DNA of 64,000 nt from Cladorhizidae sp. MBARI D1340-BT2 (taxonomy: Eukaryota > Porifera > Demospongiae > Poecilosclerida > Cladorhizidae): positions 18,011,909 to 18,075,908 of the forward strand of contig JAQNBH010000011.1 in the NCBI GenBank assembly GCA_028752905.1. The letters run 5' to 3'. This document shows, in pieces, positions 55,564 through 64,000 of the stretch (its first letter is position 1; each line of letters starts with the position of its first letter). The translations under genes and the position numbers were made by a program. The notes under the pieces are model-generated. The model searched no databases. It was not told the DNA's origin and was given only the letters and a program-made list of their open reading frames with translations.

Positions 55564-58500
55564 GTGCTCGCCCCCAGTGATCTTCCACGATGGAACAAAG
55601 GCGAGCTGGAGGATGAATAGTCCGGCCGGCTTTGGTGACATAACCAGAAGCAGGTAGCCTAGGTGACGGTGTGGAGGGCACGAAAGGAGGTGCAGTCGGA
55701 GAGAGACAGTGCCGAGGTGGAGCTGATGTAGCCAGAGGAGATTGGGACCGTGGTGTGGGTGACGGAGGCAGAGACGGTGACTCTATGAAGGCTGCTTTCA
55801 GACGATCAATGGATATGTTATCTGTATGTGAGCCAAGATCCACCTTGAATAATTTGTCAGACCTGTGGAGTACACGGAATGGTCCATCATAAGGTCGCTG
55901 AAGTGGGGAGCGATGGGCATCATGCCGCACGAAAACATGTGTGGCAGACTGTAGATCACAGGGCACATGGAAGGCACGTTGACCGTGGGTAATGACTGGT
56001 GAAGGTCTCAGCTGTGCCATGTGCTGCCGTAGTTGGTCAGCAAAGGTACCTGGTGATGTCATCTGTGGTGCCTGATGAATGAAGTCTCCAGGGAGATGAA
56101 GAGTAGTGCCATAGACCAGTTCGGCAGCTGAAGTACCAAGATCTTCCTTGAGGGCAGTACGCATGCCCAAGAGGACGATGGGGAGTTGAGTGCACCAAGC
56201 AGCAGTGGTGAGCCTTGCTTTGAGGCTTGCCTTAAGTTGGCGATGCATTCGCTCAACCATACCGTTAGCTTGTGGATGGTACGATGTGGTTTGAGTAGGC
56301 TTAATGCCGAACAAGTGGAGGACATCCCGCCACAGTTCTGAGATGAACTGGCGTCCACGGTCAGAGGTGACAGAAGCCGGCACACCAAAGCGAGCAATCC
56401 ACCCTGAAAGGAATGCCTGGGCACATGTTTGAGCAGTGCAGTCAGCCATCGGGATTGCTTCTGGCCAGCGAGTGAATTGGTCAATGACTGTAAACAGATA
56501 GGTGTAGCCTCTTGAAGGTGGGAGAGGTCCCACAATGTCAACATGAAGGTGCTCGAATCTGGAACTTGGCACAGGGAAACTCTGCAGGGGACTAGCCACA
56601 TGTCGTGTGATCTTAGACTGCTGACAGCTAAGGCATGACTTAGCCCATGAGGTGATATCCTTTTTGAACCCAGGCCATACATACCAAGCTGCGATTAACC
56701 TCTTTGTGGGTCGGGAACCTGGGTGTGAAAGAGAATGCAGGAGGTCGAAAACTCTGCGATGGAGGGAGATGGGCACAACTGGACGAGGGAAACCCAGTGA
56801 CATATCACAGAGGATCGAATGATGAGATCCCGGAGGTGTGATGTCTACTAGCTTCAGAGATGTGGTAGCAGTGCGTAGTGCTTGGGTCTCCTGGTCGGCA
56901 GTCTGATGAGCGGCAAGTTCAGTATAGTCCAATGTAGGAGTAACTTCTGAGAAGCTGTGAATGCGGGACAGGGCGTCAGCGACAACATTGTCCTTCCCAT
57001 CGACATGACGGATACTGGTGAATTCTGATATGAAAGAGAGGTGACGAGTTTGTCTAGGTGTCCACTTGTCGGAGTTGGCACTTGAGAGGGCGAATGTCAG
57101 TGGTTTGTGGTCAGTGAAGTTGGTGAAGGCTCGACCCTCCACAAAGTGTTGGGAGTGGCGAATAGCCAGATAGATGGCAAGTAGTTCCCGGTCAAAGGCT
57201 GAGTACCTTGTCTCCGGATCACGGAGTTTGCGGGAGAAGAAGGAGATTGGTGTCCATTGGCCATGAAGTTGCTGTTCCAGGACTGCACCAACAGAAACAT
57301 TTGAGGCATCAACAGTGATGCATGTTAGTGCTGAAGGATCAGGGTATGCCAACAGGGTAAGTGTTTGTAGTGCCTGCTTACTTTATATGAAAGCAGCCCG
57401 ACATGCAGGTGTCCAGATCCAGGGAGTATTCTTCACTTTGAGGAGCAGGTACAGCGGGTGGAGGACTTCCGCACAGTGAGGATAAAAGCGGCGGTAAAAG
57501 TTAATAAGTCCCAGGTATTCTTGCAAGGAAGTCTTGTTTTCTGGAACAGGAAAATTGCGTATAGCTTCCACACGATCTTCCAGAGGGGCAATGCCTGCGG
57601 AGCTAACGCAATGGCCGAGGAATTCGAGAGTGGAGACACCAAATTGGCACTTGTCAGGGTTGATGACCAGCCCATACTGAGATAAACGTGTGAAGAGAGT
57701 CTGCAGGTGCTGGTCATGCTCTTCAGGTGTGTGGCTGGCTACCAGGATATCATCCATGTAAACAAAGACAAAGGAGAGCTCCCGGCAGACCTGATCCATA
57801 AAACGCTGGAAAGTCTGTGCTGCATTCCGGAGTCCCTAAGGATCATGAGATATTCATAGAGACCAAATGGTGTTATAATGGCTGTCTTGGGATGTCCTCT
57901 TGGTGCACAGGAATCTGATTAAAAGCTCGGACAAGGTCTACCTTGGAGAAGATTGTGGCTCCACGCAGTGATGCTCCGAAGTCTTGGATGTGAGGGATGG
58001 GATATCGGTCAGGTGTGGTGATGTCATTGAGGGCACAATAATCACCGCAGGGACGCCATGCTCCTGACTTCTTGGGCACCATATGCAGTGGTGAAGCCCA
58101 GGCACTGGAGGATGGTTGGATGATACCAAGCTGAAGGAGATTGTTGAACTCCTTCTTAGCAGCAGCCAGCTTTGCAGGGGAAAGTCGACGAGCCTTTGCG
58201 AAGGTTGGTCTGCCAGCAGTAACAATGCGGTGCTGGACACCATGTTTTGGTGTCTTGTCAGCCACTTGAGGAGCAGTGAGTTGGGGGAAGTCTCGGAGAA
58301 TGGCGTAATACCGATTGTGTGCTGTAGAAAAATAGTTGAGGTGGAGTGCTTCAAGGTCAGACAGGTAAGCAGGAATGCTGCTGCAGGTTGCTTTTGAGTC
58401 ATATAGTCGGTGGTGCTTGAGGTCAATGAGCAAACCATGCTCACGGGAAAAGTCTTCACCAATAATTGGTTGGCTGACATCGGCCAGGATGAAAGTCCAG

Positions 58501-59540
58501 TTAAAGTTCTTCCTGAGGCCAAAGTGTAGAGATAAGGTGCGTTTGCCGAAGGTGGGGATGGCAGAACCGTTCGTGGCCCTGAGAGGGAGTCCCTTCTTGA
58601 GTGTCTGACGGTCAATACGTGTTACAGGAAGCACGCTGACTTCAGCACCAGAATCAACCAAGTAGCGTTGGCCGGAAGTGCAGTCAGTAACAAACAGAAG
58701 GCGACTGTTATTTCCCGATCCACTGCTCGCCATCAGTGGGAGGGGAAAGCGTTTCCCGACATAGTGCAAGGTTTTTTTGCATTTGGTGGCATCCTTGCCA
58801 AATCGGGCATGGTACCAACAGAGTGTGGCGGAAGGGGAGGTGGTAGAGGGAGCTGAAAAATTGCCAGTTTTCTGCTGCAAGGAGAATTGACGTGTAAGGT
58901 CTTCCAGCTCAGAGTGGAGAGAGGCAATAGTGTCAACATTGGCAGTGACAGGTGCGATGGTGCTGAAGGACCCAGGTAGAGAGGCTTCTGGGGTGACTGC
59001 AATGAGGCTGTCAGCAAGGGAAGCGAGCTGCTCTGTACTTTTGTCAGGGTGCGATTTCAAGACGAGCTGGACTGCCACTGGAAGACGAGTGAGGAAAATT
59101 TCTTGGAGGATTGGGTCGTTATTGCAGGTTTTGTCCGCTAGCTGTTCGATTCGTCGAAGTAGCTGTGAGGGTTTCTGGTCGCCCAGTGGCTCCAGAGAGA
59201 GCAGTTTTTGCATCCTCTGGGACTCAGTGAGGGATGTTCGTGAGACGAGGCGCTCTTTCAAGGTGTCAAAAGGACCAACAGCTGGAACAGTGACAATAAC
59301 ATCACGTACCTCACGGGCAATCTCAGGTGCTAGGGAGCCAACGATATAGTGGTACTTTGTTAGCTGTTGAGTTATGCCCTTGGTAGCCTCCACCTGGTGA
59401 AACCAAAGAGCTGGGTCTTCCTGCCAAAATGGAGGCAGTTTAAGGGAGACAGTATGGACAGCAGCGCGAGGCTCTTCTAGAGCAATGTAAACTTGCTTGG
59501 AAGGCTGTGTAGATGCTCCACAGGCAGCGTCGGGGTCACC
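55559..59540 (-). pseudogene. Single-frame gag-pol of gypsy element B, with a few breaks
   Basis: In order: capsid-like Gag ([23 protein letters not shown]); finger [14 protein letters not shown] (about 58795-58840); protease [13 protein letters not shown] (58624-58662); RT with CGDYCALND and FVYMDDILVAS (57736-57770); RNase H with VDASNVSVGAVLEQ and FTDHKPLTFAL; integrase HSLSHPGSRPTKR, CLSCQ, core HVDIVGPLP, TSDRG and NGMVERMHR; and a GPY/F-like tail ending with a proline/serine-rich stretch. Gag and pol share one frame, so no programmed shift seems needed. Breaks: a one-base loss near 57890 in RT with a second disturbance and stop near 57835, and a stop at 57383-57385 before RNase H. The only in-frame ATG before Gag lies in the LTR. 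It is closely related to element A. Confidence 0.93.
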
Positions 59541-59541
59541 A
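59527..59541 (-). other. Primer binding site of gypsy element B
   Basis: On the minus strand it reads TGGTGACCCCGACGC, one base inside the LTR end. Same primer core as element A. Confidence 0.8.
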
Positions 59542-59542
59542 A

Positions 59543-59712
59543 TGAAGTGGATAAAAGTTATATAACACTTCTCAATAGGCAGCACATTTCAACTGGTAAG
59601 GTTTCATACAACTGTGCGTTAACTAGAACATTATGATTGTTAATTAACTAGTGCACACGGAAGGAATGTCCAAATCACGACGGAAACGAGGCAGGAAAGT
59701 CTGGTTGTTACA
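59543..59712 (-). repeat. 5' LTR of gypsy element B (170 bp)
   Basis: Plus-strand sequence from TGAAGTGGATAAAAG to GGTTGTTACA, followed by ACGT. Confidence 0.95.
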
Positions 59713-59716
59713 ACGT

Positions 59717-60614
59717 GATATTTCTCAGTTGCTGACCAATCAGAACACTATTAGACTTTTTCACAGTTTCTTAGCTAATGAGAGCGCTATTAGATCTTTT
59801 CCACAGGTAGTATGAATTTTGATTCTGAATGTATGTAGTAGCTCGCTAACACAGCAATTACTAGATGGGGACTTACTGGACAGTTAGAAGTGGGGAACTA
59901 CAATAAGTGTTGCATTCTTATTATTGTAACGATTTATAGTGAAATTGGGTGTAAATACCTCTAATTGGAGAAGACAATTGCACTCAGCTTTGCCTTGGGA
60001 ATGTTTTTGCCATCCCTGCTAAATTACATGTGGTATTTATACCCATGCTATTTAATACATAAAGACAACAGAACCCACATAATCATAGTTTTAAAAATGT
60101 ACTCCTGTAGTACTAACATCATAGAGCATTAGTATCACACTGACATTAACCCTTAGTTTGGATTATCAACATACCTCTGGATAGAAAGAGTAGAATCTAC
60201 AAATAAAACAACAAACAAACAAATAAAGAAGCAAATGAAATAAGGATTCCAGCATATTAAAGTGCTGGCTCCTAAACGACATGTTGAGGTTCTACTTTGC
60301 TATCTGAAGTGATTCTGTTGTCATTGAAAGTGTCAAGTAATCAGTAAATGCTTGTGCAATATATAACAATACAATATTGAAGGTTGTGGCAATATATATG
60401 CTCAACTATCAACTAGATGCTATTAAAAAGGCCATTGGAATTTGTGATGCAACTTTTGACATTCCGGAAAAGATGGTATGGATAGTGTACGTAGGGAAGA
60501 TAAACACTTCTGTGGTTGGTGCTCATCTGTTGAAATCAGGTATATTAATTGCACCCGACAGATGAAATAGTGTGCCGAGTCAGGGCAGAAAAAGGAACAG
60601 CCTACCAGCCACAT
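59717..60614. other. Mostly non-coding stretch
   Basis: A plus-strand 62-codon frame at 60377-60565 (it includes GICDATFDIPEKMVWIVYVG) is the only open stretch with protein-like composition. No homology or splice support. Confidence 0.35.
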
Positions 60615-63600
60615 TATGGCCCATCCGGCCATGGCACAGTAAGTGATGACCCACCTAGTACCATGACACAGTAAGTGATGGCCCACCTTATCATGGCACA
60701 GTAAGTGATGGCCCACCTACCATGGCACAGCAAGTGATGGCCGACCTACCATGGCACAGTAAGTGATGGCCCACCTACCATGGCACAGTAAGTGATGGCC
60801 CACCTACCATGGCACAGCAAGTGATGGCCCACCTACCATGGCACAGTAAGTGATGGCCCACCTACCATGGCACAGTAAGTGATGGCCCACCTACCATGAC
60901 ACAGTAAGTGATGGCCCACCTACCATGACACAGTAAGTGATGGCCCACCTTATCACGGCACAGTAAGTGATGGCCCACCTACCATGGCACAGCAAGTGAT
61001 GGCCCACCTACCATGACACAGTAAGTGATGGCCCACCTACCATGGCACAGCAAGTGATGGTCCACCTACCATGGCACAGCAAGTGATGGCCCACCTACCA
61101 TGGCACAGTAAGCGATGGCCCACCTACCATGGCACAGCAAGTGATGGCCCACCTACCATGACACAGCAAGTGATGGCCCACCTACCATGGCACAGTAAGT
61201 AATGGCCCACCTACCATGGCACAGCAAGTGATGGCCCACCTACCATGACACAGTAAGTGATGGCCCACCTACCATGGCACAGTAAGTGATGGCCCACCTT
61301 ATCATGGCACAGTAAGTGATGGCCCACCTACCATGGCACAGTAAGTGATGGCACACCTTATCATGGCACAGTAAGTGATGGCCCACCTACCATGGCACAG
61401 TAAGTAATGACCGACCTACCATGACACACTAAGTAATGGCCCACCTACCATGGCACAGTAAGTGATGGCCCACCTACCATGGCACAGCAAGTGATGGCCC
61501 ACCTACCATGGCACAGCAAGTGATGGCCCACCTACCATGACACAGTAAGTGATGGCCCACCTACCATGGCACAGCAAGTGATGGTCCACCTACCATGGCA
61601 CAGCAAGTGATGGCCCACCTACCATGGCACAGTAAGTAATGGCCCACCTACCATGGCACAGCAAGTGATGGCCCACCTACCATGACACAGCAAGTGATGG
61701 CCCACCTACCATGGCACAGTAAGTGATGGCCCACCTACCATGGCACAGCAAGTGATGGCCCACCTACCATGACACAGTAAGTGATGGCCCACCTACCATG
61801 GCACAGTAAGTGATGGCCCACCTTATCATGGCACAGTAAGTGATGGCCCACCTACCATGGCACAGTAAGTGATGGCACACCTACCATGGCACAGCAAGTG
61901 ATGGCCCACCTACCATGGCACAGCAAGTGATGGCCCACCTACCATGACACAGTAAGTGATGGCACACCTACCATGGCACAGTAAGTGATGGCCCACCTAC
62001 CATGGCACAGTAAGTGATGGCCGACCTACCATGGCACAGTAAGTGATGGCCCACCTTATCATGACACAGTAAGTGATGGCCCACCTTATCATGGCACAGT
62101 AAGTGATGGCCCACCTACCATGGCACAGTAAGTGATGGCACACCTACCATGGCACAGCAAGTGATGGCCCACCTACCATGACACAGTAAGTGATGGCCCA
62201 CCTACCATGGCACAGTAAGTGATGGCCCACCTTATCATGGCACAGTAAGTGATGGCCCACCTACCATGACACAGTAAGTGATGGCACACCTACCATGGCA
62301 CAGTAAGTGATGGCCCACCTACCATGGCACAGTAAGTGATGGCCGACCTACCATGGCACAGTAAGTGATGGCCCACCTTATCATGACACAGTAAGTGATG
62401 GCCGACCTACCATGGCACAGTAAGTGATGGCACACCTACCATGACACAGTAAGTAATGACCGACCTACCATGACACACTAAGTAATGGCCCACCTACCAT
62501 GGCACAGTAATTGATGGCACAGCTACCATGGCACAGTAAGTGATGGCCCACCTACCATGGCACAGCAAGTGATGGTCCACCTACCATGGCACAGCAAGTG
62601 ATGGCCCACCTACCATGGCACAGTAAGTAATGGCCCACCTACCATGGCACAGCAAGTGATGGCCCACCTACCATGACACAGCAAGTGATGGCCCACCTAC
62701 CATGGCACAGTAAATGATGGCCCACCTACCATGGCACAGCAAGTGATGGCCCACCTACCATGACACAGTAAGTGATGGCCCACCTACCATGGCACAGTAA
62801 GTGATGGCCCACCTTATCATGGCACAGTAAGTGATGGCCCACCTACCATGGCACAGTAAGTGATGGCACACCTACCATGGCACAGCAAGTGATGGCCCAC
62901 CTACCATGGCACAGCAAGTGATGGCCCACCTACCATGACACAGTAAGTGATGGCACACCTACCATGGCACAGTAAGTGATGGCCCACCTACCATGGCACA
63001 GTAAGTGATGGCCGACCTACCATGGCACAGTAAGTGATGGCCCACCTTATCATGACACAGTAAGTGATGGCCCACCTTATCATGGCACAGTAAGTGATGG
63101 CCCACCTACCATGGCACAGTAAGTGATGGCACACCTACCATGGCACAGCAAGTGATGGCCCACCTACCATGACACAGTAAGTGATGGCCCACCTACCATG
63201 GCACAGTAAGTGATGGCCCACCTTATCATGGCACAGTAAGTGATGGCCCACCTACCATGACACAGTAAGTGATGGCACACCTACCATGGCACAGTAAGTG
63301 ATGGCCCACCTACCATGGCACAGTAAGTGATGGCCGACCTACCATGGCACAGTAAGTGATGGCCCACCTTATCATGACACAGTAAGTGATGGCCGACCTA
63401 CCATGGCACAGTAAGTGATGGCACACCTACCATGACACAGTAAGTAATGACCGACCTACCATGACACACTAAGTAATGGCCCACCTACCATGGCACAGTA
63501 ATTGATGGCACAGCTACCATGGCACAGTAAGTGATGGCCCACCTACCATGGCACAGTAATAATGGCACACCTACCATGGCACAGTAAGTGATGGTCCACC

Positions 63601-63624
63601 TACCATGGCACAGTTAGTGATGGC
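60615..63624. repeat. 29-bp satellite array, about 104 copies, with higher-order structure
   Basis: The unit is CATGGCACAGTAAGTGATGG then CCCACCTAC (29 bp). Variants are CAGCAAG, CATGACAC, GGCACACC, GGCCGACC and a 30-bp CCTTATC form. The order of variants repeats: the marker string AAGTAATGACCGACCTACC occurs at 61402, 62451 and 63442, the last two 991 bp apart. The block from 61871 to about 62520 recurs at 62862, also 991 bp later. Most units contain A/GTAAGT, a splice-donor-like word. The array ends sharply at 63624. Confidence 0.97.
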
Positions 63625-64000
63625 TGTCGCGGACATTTACCCTCTACCTCTAGGCCTCCTTCCTTTTCTGAATAAGGTCTAATCAGGGTAGCCGATCCCT
63701 TGACTCCTTGTGGTAAACTCCTCGAATACCTACGTCCTATTAGTTAGCTCTGTAGCTAACTCCTCTGCCTAGAGTTTGATCAAATGCCCAGATAACTGTA
63801 AGCTTATGTGGCGCACTTCGCTCTAGTATCTCCTCCTGATAAGTATACACTGTTGAGTATATAACAATAGATACTACACATTACATAAAACATATACTTG
63901 TAGAAGTTCAGTCTCGGTCTTCACCAACCAAGAATTTTTCTCCTGCTAGGGCGTTGGCCCAGTTCTTATATACATATCAAATAACTATAAATACATTAGA
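63625..64000. other. Possible LTR start after the satellite, cut by the window end
   Basis: TGTCGCGGACATTTACC begins exactly at the array edge. The edge resembles the satellite/LTR junction at 9716-9717. It contains TATATAAC and AT-rich promoter-like stretches but no coding sequence. Cannot be confirmed without the sequence beyond 64000. Confidence 0.3.

Larger units (their letters stand above)
55384..59712 (-). mobile_element. Complete Ty3/gypsy element B with both LTRs (4329 bp)
   Basis: LTRs lie at 59543-59712 (5') and 55384-55563 (3'), each starting TGTA.C and ending CTTCA in element orientation. The four-base host sequence ACGT is duplicated at 55380-55383 and 59713-59716. The primer site is directly after the 5' LTR, and a G-rich tract (CTGGGGGCGAGCAC) directly before the 3' LTR fits a polypurine-type primer. 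The LTRs differ by a 10-bp insertion in the 3' copy (GTGTCACGAA, near 55505) and about three substitutions, so insertion was fairly recent. Confidence 0.95.

Noticed and set aside
60377..60565. 62-residue plus-strand frame
   Set aside because: Plausible composition but no start, splice or homology evidence; left as unannotated.

Overview
This looks like a gene-poor, repeat-saturated piece of an invertebrate animal genome. Introns with GT/AG ends, multi-exon coding fragments, Ty3/gypsy retrotransposons and at least six kinds of DNA transposon are eukaryotic. A type-I membrane protein built from phase-1 extracellular exons is metazoan. The character of the Ig/FN3-like exons and of the BEN-domain gene makes me guess a sponge or another early-branching marine animal; that is inference, not demonstrated. 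No rRNA, tRNA or CRISPR was recognised. LAYOUT: 0.6-1.8 kb holds minus-strand candidate exons, one integrase-zinc-finger-like. 2.2-3.2 kb holds a decayed DNA transposon with a pogo/Tigger fragment, and 3.3-4.2 kb a decayed gypsy pol. 5.7-9.7 kb is a 47-bp satellite abutting a truncated gypsy element (9.7-13.2 kb). 13.2-16.2 kb is a decayed DDE transposase whose reading frame is split by about 30 copies of a 40-bp minisatellite made from its own coding sequence. 17-24 kb contains minisatellites and a CAGTAGG-ended element (copy 1), and two internally deleted piggyBac-like elements sit in this stretch. 26.6-28.5 kb is a 31/32-bp satellite. 28.9-31.2 kb has gypsy remnants, a (TAA)n tract and a 47-bp minisatellite. 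35.5-42.4 kb is a transposon cluster in which a hAT transposase gene is split by copy 2 of the CAGTAGG element, inverted relative to copy 1. 43.8-48.5 kb is a complete 4.7-kb Tc1-like element. 51.2-53.9 kb is a 49-bp satellite interrupted by a Harbinger-like element. 55.4-59.7 kb is a complete gypsy element with both LTRs and a 4-bp target duplication. 60.6-63.6 kb is a 29-bp satellite with an approximately 1-kb higher-order repeat. HOST GENE: five minus-strand exons (50.9, 33.7, 26.1, 23.8 and 17.2 kb) have splice signals and mutually compatible phases. They read in order as Ig-like domain, FN3-like domain plus Thr/Pro stalk, transmembrane helix, basic juxtamembrane segment and acidic tail with a stop. 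I propose one gene of about 34 kb or more, with the transposons and satellites between 17 and 51 kb in its introns. MOST INTERESTING: the 43.8-48.5 kb element has 38-bp inverted ends and TA duplications. It carries two convergent genes: a DD34E Tc1 transposase and a five-exon gene whose product ends in a BEN domain. A decayed relative at 36.7-38.2 kb keeps the first two exons of the second gene and the transposase in the same arrangement, so the BEN-domain gene looks like a genuine cargo or co-factor gene of a transposon family rather than a chance insertion.
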